64,000 nucleotides of DNA from Lasiosphaeria ovina. Its lineage: Eukaryota; Ascomycota; Sordariomycetes; Sordariales; Lasiosphaeriaceae. Location: the NCBI GenBank assembly GCA_033439765.1, contig JAULSN010000005.1, positions 3,673,001 to 3,737,000 of the forward strand. Reading direction: 5' to 3'. How positions within the stretch are numbered: position 1 is the first letter of the stretch; every line of letters starts with the position of its first letter. The notes beneath the pieces were generated by a model that worked only from the letters and a program-made list of their open reading frames with translations, did not search any database and was not told where the DNA came from. Below are positions 45,744 to 59,698 of this stretch, in pieces. Position numbers and translations under genes: made by a program.

Positions 45744-47635
45744 TGCTCGGCGTCCTAGCTGTAGCTATAGCCGTAGCTATAGCTGTCGCTGTCGATGTCG
45801 GTGTCGCGGGCTGAGCTGCGCGCAGGGATCGGGGTCGGGATAATGGAGGTAGGGATTATGGGTAGGGCAAACAGCCGAAGCTGAGGCGGCGCGCGAGGAA
45901 AGGCCAGGCAGGTATCGACGGTGGTGGGAGTGGGCTATCGCGACACGCATCACGGCAGGGTAGCCGGGTAAGGTATCCAACCAAAACGCGCTCGGGGATT
46001 ATACGTTACGTACCTTGGTTCCATCGTGGCCGCGTCAGAAGGTGGCCATGCACGCGTGTAATTAGAAGGTCAAAGTTAACAGCGCGTAGATTCTCAGCCG
46101 CAGGCCTAAGTAGGGGAAAGAAGCCTAAATCTAGGCTTACAAAGAGGCGGACCCATTATGAATTTAGCAAGCTATGCATTTAAACGTAGTTTAGGTAAGC
46201 TCAGTTATTTTAAAAACTAAAAAACTTTAAGCTTATAGAAATTTAATAATATTAATAAAAATATAACTTCTTATTTTATTATAGGTATTTTTTTTAATTC
46301 TTATAGTATTACCTAATGTTAGTATTTTTTTGTAATTTTAGCCTGTTTTAAACAGCCTTCTTATATAGTAATAGAAAGCAGCTCTTTTGTATCATTCTCA
46401 ATCTCAATCTTTACTAAAACGTCTATTCTCTAACGCTCTTTAAAGAAGTATAAAGCTCATAAGAGTACTACCTTTTACAACTTGGCGCAAAGTGCAGAGT
46501 GCTAGCTCAGCCAAAGCCACAGCGCGGTGTTGGAGTTGTGCCTCTCTTATAAATAATAGTGGTCCATAGCGGGCGGACCAATCAGATTACATGCATACAC
46601 AGGTCGCGAACAATTGTCTCTGCCTCAGAAAGCTCAGACGGCATTTGAAGTCGCATAAGTGCACATAAGACTTAGATATCCGCTACAAGCCTCCGTAACT
46701 ACGTTGAATTATGTTCCCTCAACGTTCAAAGAGACATCTTCAGCGACTTAGCTATATAGTTAAAAAGAAAGTAAAGCGTACTCTAATCTGGCTCAAGTTT
46801 AAGGGCTGGCGCGATCTTCAACTCAACTTAAAGCACGCTCATTGGTCATAGTCTCACCGTTTAATAGCATATTAGCAAATGAACAACGAATCATTGCTGC
46901 AAATGCCGTATGCGGCCCCGCCCCATAGGTTCATAACAATGAAATTAGCAAATAAGTACTACTATATAGAGATATATAGAGAGAAGCATTCCCGTTTAGC
47001 GGTACTCCTACCGAATTTAATGACTTATGTTATGCGATATATAGATTAAAGTTGGTCACAAAAAAAAAAGCCAATACCCGGCGGAAATGACTTATGTTAT
47101 AAAAGACTCTAATTATTAAAATATATATAAGAATTACTGATCAATCAGGGTCATGCAACTGCAGAGCTGTGATTGGTCAATCAGGCAAAACAGTGGAGAT
47201 CAATCAACGCACGGACCACATGTTACCAACACGTGACCACGGAGCATCGCCAAAGCCATCTACTTCCTGTCCCTATAGTTCGTGATCCTTTTACACAGAA
47301 CAGAGAAGAATACAACCACCACAATCACCCCTACCTTTCGCAACGGTTACTATAGTAACTATTGATCGAATGACCTTGTCATTCCAATAATATATATTAC
47401 TAATAAGTATGTCTCTTATTTATAGCGACTCTTTTAGGTCTATACCTGCCGATAGAAGATGAATATAATATAATATTAAAATTAAAGTCCAAACAAAACA
47501 TGCTAGCTAGCTACCTAGATACGGGGAATACCTACAAGTTGACATCACACATGTGCTGCAAAAAAGAGAGAAACACGGAAATGACTTTTTTCTTTTTTTG
47601 GCCATGATAAATCGGGCCAATGAACCCCTCTTCTT
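45744..47635. other. Intergenic with AT-rich island
   Basis: Near the WD40 start there are GTAGCT/GTCGCT hexamer repeats (about 45755-45805). From about 46090 to 47540 the base composition becomes strongly AT-rich, with no ORF over 60 codons; see the separate island entry. Confidence 0.5.
46090..47540. other. AT-rich island, likely decayed (RIP-like) repeat
   Basis: Composition shifts abruptly to A/T (especially 46190-46440 and 47100-47480, rich in TATA/TTAAA), unlike all flanking DNA. A 15-bp direct repeat AATGACTTATGTTAT occurs at 47019 and 47086. Ascomycete genomes commonly show such islands where repeats were mutated by RIP; no recognisable transposon protein remains. Confidence 0.5.
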
Positions 47636-49888
47636 TTACAGCTTCGGCTTCTCGGTGCGTCCGGCAGCGAGCTCTTCGTACATGCGAGCAATCTCATTCT
47701 TGAACGCCTTAGCTGTCTGGGGCCGCTTGAGCTTGAGTCTGCATTCCTGCTGTCAGTAAAAGCACGTGATGATAGCAATGGGGGAGAGATAAAAAAAAAC
47801 TCACGTGGGTGTTAGGAGCTCGTTCTCCATGGAGAAGGGCTCAATGTCGAAGTAGACATTCTTGACCTTCTCAAAGGTGTTGAACTTGTGGTTCTTGCCA
47901 ATGTCCTCAAGCAGCTTGAGGAAGTTTGTCTTGACACGGGCGTCGTTGGCGGCAACCTTGAGGGCAGCATGGTCCTCGGCCGCGATGGTCTTCTTGAGTA
48001 TCCTGCTGGCGTATGGCGCAAAGTGGAGCGGGTCGAGGCCCAAGACGGCCACGAGGCTCGATTCCTTGGGGTCGCCGTGTACGTAGGCCATGGCGATCAG
48101 ATTCGTGCTGCCCATGTACACGTTCTCAATGCGCTCGGGCGAAATGTACTCGCCCTGGGCGAGCTTGAGCACGTTCTTCTTGCGATCGATGATCTTGAAG
48201 CGTCCCATGCTGTCGACCTCGACAATGTCTCCCGTGTGGAACCAGCCGTCGGCCTCGACCGTCTTCTTGGTCTCCTCGGGGTTCTTGTAGTACTCGCTGA
48301 AGACGATGGGGCCGCGCATCAGCAGCTCGCCGCGCGGGTTGGGCTTGTCCTGCACCGTGTATTCGAATTCGGGCACCGACTCGATGCACAGCTCGACCGA
48401 AGGGCACGGCGGCCCGATGTTGCCCGTTGTGAAGTCGCCCTTCATCTGTACCGTACCCGTGGCGTACGACTCTGTCATGCCGAAGCCCTGGACAAAGTTA
48501 TTGCCAAACGCCGCGCGCAGGAACTCGTGCACGTCGGGATCGAGCTGGGCGCTACCGCTGACCATGGTGCGCGCTCGCCCCAGGCCCACTGCCTTGACCA
48601 CCTTGGGCGTCCATATGCGGTCGAACAATAGGTGCGAGTTGTAGGCCTTGCCGTGGGGAAGCTTCATGTTGGCTTTCTTGGTCTCGATGACGTGGCGCGA
48701 AAGCGCGCCCTTGAAGCCGTCGGCCTCAATGGTCGCGGCCTGGATGGCGGAGCTGATGCGGTTATACAACCGAGGCACCGACATCAGCGCCGTCGGCTGC
48801 AGAATCTTCAAGTCCTCGACCAGGGTTGTGATGTCGCCGTGGAAGTAGCCAATGCTCGCGGCCGAGGATAGCGCGGACTGGTCGCACATGCGGCCGTAGA
48901 TGTGAGCCAGGGGGAGATAGGATAAGTGCACGTCGTTTGACCTCACGCTCTCGTTGGAGCGCGCAGCAGTGATGCCAGCGACGCCAACGGCGTGGGTAAG
49001 TACAACGCCCTTTGGGTTTCCAGTGGTGCCCGAAGTGTAGTTGATAGTCAAGATGTCTTCGCGCCTAGGAGGTCTCATGGGCCGGCCGGACCTGGCGCCA
49101 AGGGCTTCGACATCGCCCATCGAGTGGATCTGGATGCCGACCTGGGCGGCGGCGGCACTGAGCAGGGACAGCTTGGAATGCCCAGCCGGCTCGCCAGCGT
49201 CCAAGGGGTCGAGCGAGATGATGAGCTTCAGGGAAGGCACGCGGGGCGCCAGCTTGAGCAACGTGGGGATATGGGGCAGCGAGCAAACAATGCACGTCAG
49301 GCCGGCGTGGTTTATGATGTACTCAGAGGTCTCGGGCCCAAGGGTCTCGTAGAGAGACACGGGAAAGAGGGCCTGGGAGACGAGGGCAAGCTCTACAAAG
49401 GTTGTTAGACTACCGCTGAGTATCTCGTGGCGAACATGGGCGCGGAGTATAGACATACCTGTAATCTGCCATTCCGCGCGGTTCTGGGCCCACAGACCGA
49501 CACCGTACTTGTCCTGGGCGAAGCCAATCTGGTTGTGCAGCTCGACGATGCCAGCGCCAAAGTTCTTCCTGCGCTCAGCAACCTCGCCGTACGAGATCCA
49601 GACATACTTGGGCTCGAATGTCTTGGTCACGGGATTCCAGGGCCTCGTTCCCAAGCACCGGCGGTTGGGGTAGGTGAAAGCGGAATGCTCGAAGAGATCA
49701 TGGAAGGTCTGGTGGGCCGGGTTAAAAGTGTCGAGCAGCGGGCCTTTGACGAAGCGCCAGTGGCGGTAGGCGGCGGTCCGGTTGGGGCGCTCAGTGCCGG
49801 GTACGGGGAGGGCGTATGGTGAGCCTGGCGGCGGAGGCTGCGCAATGGTCTGGATGTAGGCCGCCGGGTCCTGGGTAGCAGGAGCCAT
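47636..49888 (-). CDS. faa1: Long-chain fatty acyl-CoA synthetase (FAA1/FAA4 type)
   Basis: Activates fatty acids to acyl-CoA for lipid synthesis and beta-oxidation. Exons 49888-49459, 49392-47805 and 47738-47636; 706 residues. AMP-binding motif NYTSGTTGNPKGVVLTHAV, then GFGMTESYATGT, ADGWFHTGDIVEVDSMGRF and the FACS signature region DRKKNVLKLAQGEYISPERI. The start at 49888 (MAPATQDPAAYIQ) is preferred over any upstream in-frame codon because it fits the family N-terminus. Intron 1 (49393-49458, 66 nt) is a multiple of three and free of stops, so unspliced RNA would still be translatable with a 22-residue insert. Exon 3 supplies the conserved end (LKLKRPQTAKAFKNEIARMY). Membrane-associated or peroxisomal location cannot be decided. 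Confidence 0.94.
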
Positions 49889-52800
49889 GGTTGCAGGCCG
49901 TGTATCGGTGGTACCCAGCAAGTATCAAGGGACGCGACGAGAACGACGACGAGAACGAGGACGCAGCAGAGGTCAACTGGGCGACGAAAACCGTTAGTTC
50001 AGAGTCCGAGGGCGTGGAGAGGTCTCGGAAACAAAGAGAGACGAGAGCCAGTAGAAAGCGGCTGTGGCTGCAGTTGCGGCTGCATACATGGGCCACGGCA
50101 GGAAGCTCTATAGCGCAGTGTACCTGACTTACTTCACGTGAAGATGAAAATAGTCGTTTCTTTCCAAAAGCTCTGCTGCGCGGTAGTCGGGTGTCTGTCG
50201 CGTTGCGGCCCGTTCCCTATTTTCGAGTGAGGGGGGGGGAGGTTTTGAAAGAATGGAGGCCGGAATTCCGCTGATGGCCCATCTCCGAGCGCCTGTTGGG
50301 ATGCGCACATCGGTACTCGGCAGCATGTGGTTCGCCCCTCCAAGACAACTGACTTGCGCCGAGTGCAACAAGGAACGCAAGGGTGGCTAGCGCACCAAGT
50401 TCACGGATTTGGTTAGCTTCTAGGGACAAGCTTGCAACTGCGTATTAGTACAGTACATACAGTATAGTACCTTCCCCCAATGGAAACCTTCTGTCATCTC
50501 AAACTCAAAACCTACGTCCCTTTTGTTCGGGCGAGAATCAGGATTAGAGTAGAGAACCCCAAATACAAACCCTGCTGTTGCTCACCTTCAACTGTGCATG
50601 CAATGCTTCCTCCACTGCCATTCTGAGGCTTGCTTGCTGTCTCGAGCGCTAGAGTGAAGCTGCTGCTGCCAAGGCCCGAGGTGGTCAGCCTCGGCTCTTT
50701 CTTGGTGCCCTGGTTGGACTGAGTGGGCCGCCGGTGGCAGAGCCCGTTCTCCACGGCTTGCAGTCGAACCCGAATGCCCAATGCCCATCGACGTCAGTAG
50801 CGTCCATGTCTGGACTGCAGGCGATTTCCGAATGCGGGCGAACGTCCGCCTCCAACGCCAATTCCCTGTCACATGCGCCCTCTTCCGGCGGGATCTTGCC
50901 CCAGGACAGGTGGGGTTGCATGCTAGACTTTGTGCGGGGAGTGCGGAGAAGTGTATAAATTAGGGTTGCTATATCCGCTCACCGTAGGCCATCCATTATA
51001 TAGCCCCTAAGGTTCTGACGTTAACGGAGACGGGAGCAGGAATGCCCACTGCGGTGGTAACGCTGCTTCGTGTGAGGTCTATAGAGTTCTTATCAAGCTG
51101 ACAGGAACTGACGGGAGCTTGCCAGAGCCCACTTGCTTAATTCAACTTGCCTCAATTGATGCTGACCAGCGTACGGCCGCCGCATAAAATCCATATCACC
51201 ATGCAAATATTCTTCACAATTAGTCGTGCCGTTACGGAGTAAGTCCAAACAAACACCGCAGAGGCAACGCACATAGTACCCCAAGGCTTGACCGAGGGCT
51301 CGGTGGCTAGGACGGCAGCGTCATTTTATTACAGCTCACTCCCAGAATGATTGTTAGCGCAGGAAAACGTGAAATACGCGAGAGATTCTGGTAACTAACT
51401 GAAATTGGCCTGGAAAAGCCTCGGCCAAGGCATTTGCAGGAGGGAGATAGGTCTCTGGTGGTATAATACCTGAGCCACCACTGACCTCCGCCCTTGGAGA
51501 AAAGACTCCGGCTCAGGGGGAGCCTTGCCCTAATGCAGTGAGGCCTTTGACATCCTTCCCCTCGAGCAAACATCGTAGATTGAGTTGGAGATGGAGATTT
51601 GAGCATAATAGGGGCCATACTCATACTGGCATACGTCCCTTATTTGTAGAGGCAGCAAGAGGGCAGATGGAAAAGGGGCTTTGTGTCCGGGCCGGGTGCT
51701 ACGGCGTCGATGTGCCTCGGCGTTCCACACATCAGATACCACAGTGGGGAACTTTCGGCGTTTCACCCGTTGCGATTCATCCTTCCCGAGCCTCCAACTC
51801 CACAGAGCCGTCAGTGGCCGTCAGTGGCCGCCAGGTGGCTCCCACATGTCGTAAATCGGCAGGTCTAGGCGGGCACAGCACAGCGGCCACAGCAGGCCAC
51901 GCACAGACCTCCATTACTCAACTCGGCGCCCCCACCAGAGATTCAAACCCCAAACAGCCAAGACTCCCAAAGCTCTGAGCCCTTCCTTCAATGACGAGAT
52001 CTGGTTTCTTCTCTTGCACACGCCGTGGAGCTTGGCATCAAGTCAAACAGTCGGGCAGCACGCCAAGACGTGCTCAGCAAGCCTCGAGAACATTCCTGTT
52101 GCAATCCCCTGGCAAAGTGTCCGACTCCCATGGCTTCTTCCTGGAAGAGGTGCAAGAGGTGCCACCTTGGCAGCCCCTTTCCGCCTTGCAAAGTGCCCAA
52201 GTTTGTCTCTTGGAACAACCCGAGGGGAGACACAACGCAGCATTAGCTGAGTCCGGCGCCTCAACAGGATTCAGCAGAAAAACGCACAGTCACTCCTAAC
52301 CTGGCACAGTTTGCCATTCTACGCCTTGGTAGCTTCTCTGTCTCTTCTCTTGTTTTATCTGCTTTGCGTTTGCCAATTGTTTTCCACTCGGGAAGTCCAG
52401 GGTTGGGAACATGATGCGTTGCTCTGCTTGAAACTTTGGGCGGTGGGGCGCCAAATCATCGCGAGTTACAGATATACGCCCCCCAAAAGAAGTCGAGAAT
52501 ATACACGCAATCGCAAAGCCCAGATTCCACCCAGCGACCAACAGCCGGCTGCAATGCCGGATTCGGCTGCACAGGAGGGCGGAATTGAGTGAGCCGCACC
52601 AGGGTTGTTCCCGCGGCTAGACGCCACTGTGGCATCGCATTGGCCCGGGTGCTTCAATGATCGCCTTGTGCACAGCATTGCCATTCCCCTGCGAGCCTCG
52701 TTTCAGGATGGCTTCACACTTGCACATCTACACAAGAAAGTCCCCTCCACCTCCAAGGGGGAGGCAAGTACTCGGGCTGCTCAGCCGGCGGCCGGACGTC

Positions 52801-53086
52801 TTTGCCGCCCTCGGCTAACGAAATCAAGATCCCCCTTCGTAACGAGAAAGTACGGATATACTTCTTCGCCCTCCCTTTTCTGTCCTGTCTGCCCGCCCTC
52901 TCTTTTCTCCTCTTCTACTCTCGTCCGCCGCCGATCTGCAAGCCTGTTCCTTTCTTTTATTTCCATTTTTAACCCTTCCTCTTCTTGGTTGAGCGCGCCA
53001 GCTGCAGCTCCTTTACAGTAGCTTTATATTTCTCTTTCTTTGTACCATTCTGCTTGCCGTCCACGGGTTGGGAAACAGTAGCCAAG
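49889..53086. other. Divergent intergenic, faa1 / MARVEL gene
   Basis: 3.2 kb without a supported gene. ORFs up to 146 codons (51538-51978) have no family features. The right end is strongly pyrimidine-rich (about 52855-52990). Confidence 0.45.
52855..52990 (+). promoter_or_regulatory. Pyrimidine-rich leader/promoter tract
   Basis: A long CT-rich run immediately upstream of the MARVEL gene ATG (53087). Such tracts mark promoters and transcription starts of well-expressed filamentous fungal genes. Confidence 0.35.
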
Positions 53087-53707
53087 ATGAATTTCAAAAT
53101 CATCGTCCTCATTCTTCGAGTCTTCCAGGCCGCCTTTGCGGTGGTGGTCCTAGGCCTTTCGGCCTTCGGTAGGCACTTGGCACAACCTCTGATTGACGAT
53201 TAACGGACGGCCAGGCCCGACTGACAATGGCAAACCTCTAGTCTCGAACTGGTATAATACCGACACCAAGACGGCGTCTCCGGCTCAGATCAACTTCTTG
53301 ATCTTTGCTCCTCTTTGGTCGCTGTTTTCCATTGCTTGCCTGGAAGTGGTGCCCAAGTTCTTTCCGCGGCGTGAGTATACCCATTGGAACTCCGGTTTGG
53401 ATGCCGGGAGGGGTGCTGATGATAAGCCACAGTGTCGAATCCGTATGCTGCCCTTGGACTCGAGGCCACCAATGTGCTCTTCTGGTTTGCCGGGAGCGTG
53501 GGTCTGGGCGTCTTCATGAACGGCCTGCTCTTCTGCCGCGGCGCCGTATGCAGCGCGGCCCAGGCCGACGTTGCCTTCTCGGCCTTTTTGATCTTCCAAT
53601 GGGCCGCGACGGCCATTATCCTGGCCCTCGATGTGCTAAAGATGGGGTTTCGCAAGCCCCGGGCCGCGGCACCCGCTGGCCCTATGATGAAAGAGCCCCT
53701 GCCTTAA
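53087..53707 (+). CDS. MARVEL-domain four-helix membrane protein
   Basis: Exons 53087-53168, 53242-53370 and 53433-53707 encode 161 residues with four hydrophobic helices. Helix 1 lies within the first 28 residues (FKIIVLILRVFQAAFAVVVL); later helices include INFLIFAPLWSLFSIACLEV, LFWFAGSVGLGVFMNGLLFC and FSAFLIFQWAATAIILALDV. This is the MARVEL layout found in proteins that organise plasma-membrane domains (Nce102 and relatives). Both loops and tail are short; the C-terminus is cytosolic and Pro/Ala-rich. Substrate or partner is unknown. All introns are 62-73 nt. Confidence 0.85.
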
Positions 53708-54644
53708 TTCACGGACTGGATGCAAAGAGACCGCTGCCGCCGTACCAGGACCATGACTGGTACTCAACAACCGACGGGGCGTTTCCGTTGCAACCCCGCA
53801 CCTACTCGAGCAAGCTATGGGTGGCTTGGGGCCGCCGCGGCAGATCTTTAGTGCCGTCGTCGTTCCCTCCCGGATCCTGGGGTGCAGTTGGTGTGGCCGC
53901 CGGCCACCGCGGGCTTGGCAATGGCGAAGACTGGGTTTTTATCGATTTGAGAGACGAGGTCGCTCCCCTGGCTGCCACGGCACATCGTACACAGAGCATG
54001 GGCTCGCGCTGGTGAGAAGGGGAGGAAGAGGAGAAGAAGCCAACCCCTTTCTGCTTGGTCTTAAATGGCCAGCTGGACTGTGTCTGTTTTGATTCCAAGG
54101 TTATTTTTTATTATTACAGGGACGAAATGGCGTCATAATTTGAGCGGTTGGAACAGTTGACTTCAGGGCGCAAAAGTGTATTCAGGGTCGTTGAGCATTG
54201 TCATACAAATATATATACATATACATACACACACATACGTACACATACACATAAGCATGCCTATATACGATGATCCATCTCGAAGCGGCGGAACCCCTGT
54301 TGCAAGTACCACATGCCCGCATATCTCGCAACGGGGGAGGCGCGGGGGAGGCGGGGAGGAGGCGGCGGGATAGGCGGCGCAACAGGCAGCGCAACAGGCA
54401 TCACAGGAGGAGGCATTGGATGCTCGGGAGGACAATGGCCATCTGGATCTAGTACGAGGCAGCATGTCGACTTTCCAGATGTGTAGTCGTGTCTTTGCCG
54501 AAGAGAACCCGTGGCCTCAGATCTGGCCGACATCTCGGATCTTGGTACGAAGTACATACTAGCGCCTCGAAGATTGTCTAGCGACCGGGCTGGTCTCCTA
54601 AAGCAAGCAGGCCGTGCGGCCGTCAACCACCCCGGCCACTTGAA

Positions 54645-54666
54645 TTTTTTTTTTTTTTTTTTTTTT
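54645..54666. repeat. Poly(T) tract
   Basis: About 22 consecutive T. Could be the reversed poly(A) tail of a retroelement-derived insertion, but no retroelement sequence is visible beside it. Confidence 0.6.
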
Positions 54667-56154
54667 ATTCTTTCTATCGTCGAGCCATGGACATCTCGTA
54701 ACACTGCGCTGAAACATTGGGGGGCGCCCACGACGTGAAATACCTGCCAAGCGGCTAATATACCGTAGTGCTGTAGATCCGACACTTGGTCTTTGACAGA
54801 GGGGAGGTCCGTAATAGGAGCTGCAAAACTTCTCTCTCAATTTTACTCACCTCTTCCCGTCCGGGGTTTATTTTATTTCCTCTTTTCTTTTCTTTCCACC
54901 CTGTGGAATAATAAGCACTGCTGTCAAAAGTCGCCCCGAGCCCCGAGGCCGACGATAAAACGAGCCAAACTCTCCCCCAATCGCGCAATGCAGGCCGTTT
55001 ATGACACGACCTTTGTTATCTTAACAAGGAATTCCAGAACAGCAACCTCGAAGTCGGGTGCTGGGCGTGGCGGTGGCACAGTCGACTATTCCGTGCTGTG
55101 ATTGTTATTTATTCTCCGGTCTGATAATATGGAAGAGAGGGATTCATGCATTCATCGCCAAACGAACGAGTGAACCAAAAGGATGGAAGAAAGCTGAAGA
55201 GGAAAACGACCCCTCCAATGCCCAAAGACCCCGGGAAGAAAGCTACCCCGCGCCACCACCACCCACTTACTTTCTGCTCTCGGTGTGTCTTGCAAGCAAG
55301 CATGGATTGGTGTAATGTAGCTGCTGCATTGGCACTGCCTACTTGATTCCATCCATTCTTTTTCTGGAAACAGGTAGGGGATCCACATGGCGACCACCTC
55401 ACCTCACCTCACCCCAAGCTTTCCGCGGTTCATGGGGCGGGTTATGTAAACTCGTTCGTAGGCCGAGAAGCTGACTCCCAGCCGCACTGTCTCGCGCCTC
55501 GCTCCCGCCAGCTCGCGTAGCATTCCCCGAGTGCGTGCATGTAAGGCTGCTTACCTGCTTGACGTCCAGAATGGAGAGCTACCCAGGTAAGGAAGGTAAG
55601 GTAGGTACGTAAGGTGAGCAAAGGTAAAAGACAACCCGATGCGGATATAAAATGCACAATGACGGAACGCCAGCTCCCAGAAATAGGGACGCAGGGCGTT
55701 GCGCCACAGAAGCGCCAGATGACAGAGACGATAAAAATCGGTAATCGTTGCGACGCTTCCATCTTTTATTATTTACTTTTTATTTTCCATCAACGATTCT
55801 TCGGGCTTTAGGGGGCGAAGAGATGTCGATGCCAAGAAACCCCAAGGCCTCTCTTACTCAATTGTACCCCCCCTCTCTCTGTCGATGATCGTCCCTGGGC
55901 ACGCGATTGCCCCGCGCCCGTGAGTCGATGGCGCGATTGCGTGCTTGGGGCTTCACCCCACTTCCCATTCCCAAACGAGCACCCTTATGGCCCCCTTTGA
56001 CAAGTGAAGAGGGAATTAAGGTAAAAAAGGGTAATAAAAATTGGGGGAGAGCTGGGAAGAGCTGGGGATGGAAGAGAGAGAGAGAGATTTGGTCTAGACA
56101 GAATCAGGAGACGGACCACAAGGGGTGACAGCGACAGTGACACACTTCAGCACG

Positions 56155-56160
56155 TATATA
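56155..56160 (+). promoter_or_regulatory. met17: Candidate TATA box of met17
   Basis: TATATA within CACGTATATAGA, 179 nt upstream of the met17 ATG, followed by a CT-rich leader. Position and context are reasonable. Confidence 0.35.
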
Positions 56161-56338
56161 GAACAAGGCCCTCCTCGTCCTGTTTGTGCACCTTGCCTTG
56201 CCCACTGCTCTCCCCCTCAATACCTGCCATACCTACATATAACAAGCTCGCTCTCGCTGCTTCATCTGCCGTGCCACCTTCTGCCTCTGCATCTCTGTTT
56301 CTCTCTAGGCTACCTCATATCCCCATAGGCGCGCAACC

Positions 56339-58067
<1,729 letters not shown>

Positions 58068-58221
58068 GGCTGTTTAAAGGGGGAAAGAGTAGGTAACAAG
58101 GATATCTCGAGTCGTTACCTATTAGACGACAGGTTCGAGAATGTTGGGAGGAAATTCCCCTTTCGTATTCTTCGTAGCTCTGCGCCTTATGATGAAATGT
58201 ATGTTCTCTGTTTATGAAGCA

Positions 58222-58227
58222 AATAAA
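58222..58227 (+). terminator. Candidate polyadenylation signal
   Basis: AATAAA about 155 nt after the met17 stop codon, in AT-rich sequence. Plausible cleavage signal. Confidence 0.4.
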
Positions 58228-58536
58228 TGTTATCCTTTGTAGCCACCTACCCGACAGTAGCTTTTTATTGCAATGAGAAAGTCAAAATCATGTTTACGAG
58301 GACAGCAGCTTGTAGGAAATAGCAAGTACTGGTAGGAACTCAGGCGTAGGTTGGGTAGCTGAGGCGCTCAGGGGCTGATGGGCACGCGCCAATCAGAGGG
58401 CACTTACCTAACGGTTAGCTGACCCCTGTCCGCCGCCTTTAGCGCATGCACGCCGCATTTCGTCACCTGGGATCTTCCGCCGCACGACCGCTGTGCTCTG
58501 GACTGTGGACCTCGACCGTCTAGCAACTAGCAACCA

Positions 58537-58537
<1 letters not shown>

Positions 58538-58579
<42 letters not shown>
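58538..58579 (+). repeat. (CGA)n microsatellite in EMC7 leader
   Basis: About 14 perfect CGA units, roughly 115-155 nt upstream of the EMC7 ATG, therefore probably in the 5' untranslated region. Confidence 0.85.
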
Positions 58580-58694
58580 TGCTCCGGTGCGCAACTCGGC
58601 AATCACAGAGACAACATACGAAGAAGAGCATTTAACTCTACACATACACGACCTATTTCCAGAACCGATCCAACACCGCAAAAAAGAAAAAACC

Positions 58695-59698
58695 ATGCAC
58701 CTCAACCTGGCATCTCTCCTCGGAGGAGGACGAGGACTAGGACAAGCAGCCGCCCTTCTCATAGCCCTAGCCGTCACCGCCACCGCATCTACCTCCCCCC
58801 AGCAGCATCTCCAGCGTCAGCAGACCTCCGTAACCCTACGGATCCCGGCTTCGCACTTGCTGCCGAACCCGGGCGTGCTGCCGCCTTCGACGCACGCGAC
58901 GCTGTCGGCGCTCGGCGCGGGCCGCGCGTCGGCGCCGCTGACGGCGGCCAACACGCTCGTGTTCGGCAACGTCAGCGCCGGGTCGTACCTGGTCGACGTG
59001 CACTGCGCGACGCACGCGTTTGCGCCGCTGCGGGTCGACGTGGTGTCTCCCGACGGGGGGGATGGGGGGCTGGTGGTCAGGGCGTGGGAGACGTTCCGCG
59101 GCAATGACTGGGATAACAAGGGCGAGGCCGTGCCGGCGGATGGTGGGATTGAGGTGCGCGTGCTCGGGCAGAAGAACTACTTCATGGAGCGGAGCAAGTG
59201 TACGTGCTGCGAACCTATCTCTTCCCCATGCGCAGGCAACACGCCACTAACTTGACACCACAAAAACAGTCAACGCCTTCAGCATCCTCAAGAACCCCAT
59301 GATCCTCCTCGGGCTGGTCAGCATGTGCATCTTCATCGGGATGCCGTACCTGGTCGACAACAGTTCGTCCCCCCCTATCCCCCCCAACCCATTTTCTACC
59401 CACCCCCCTCCACAGTTTCAAAACTAACCGCCCCCCCCCTTCTCCAGTGGACCCCGAGATGCGCGCCGAGTGGGAGGAGCGCCAAAAGACGAACCCCATG
59501 AATGGGATCATGGGCGCGGCTACGGGGCAGCCGGGCGCCAGCAGCGGCGTGGGCAACTTCGACATGGCGGCGTTTCTCGCCGGGACGTCGGCTAAGAAGG
59601 GCGGGTCCGATGGCGGAGCAGCGGCAGCATCCTCCGCAGCAGACTCTGGCAAGGCGACATCGGGTAAAGGCGGAGAGAACAACAGGAAGAAGAGGTGA
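58695..59698 (+). CDS. emc7: ER membrane protein complex subunit 7 (EMC7)
   Basis: Part of the EMC insertase that places membrane helices in the ER. Exons 58695-59199, 59270-59362 and 59448-59698 encode 282 residues. A signal peptide (ending near ALAVTATAST) is followed by a lumenal beta-sandwich (DUF2012) with NTLVFGNVSAGSYLVDVHC and LRVDVVSP. Exon 2 carries FNAFSILKNPMILLGLVSMC and the single membrane helix ending GMPYLVDN. The cytosolic tail starts MDPEMRAEWEERQKTNPM, typical of EMC7, and ends in a low-complexity Gly/Ser/Lys stretch. Introns are 70 and 85 nt. Confidence 0.88.

Larger units (their letters stand above)
53708..56338. other. Intergenic, MARVEL gene to met17
   Basis: 2.6 kb with no supported gene. 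Features: alternating AT/CA tract near 54205-54255, a run of about 22 T at 54645-54666, TCACC repeats near 55399-55412 and GGTAAG-type repeats near 55586-55625. The last 250 nt is the met17 promoter. Confidence 0.45.
58068..58694. other. Intergenic, met17 to EMC7
   Basis: 3' region of met17 and the promoter/leader of EMC7. Contains a (CGA)n microsatellite of about 14 units at 58538-58579. No gene. Confidence 0.55.

Noticed and set aside
51538..51978. 146-codon ORF between faa1 and the MARVEL gene
   Set aside because: No domain, no splice context, no similarity I recognise.
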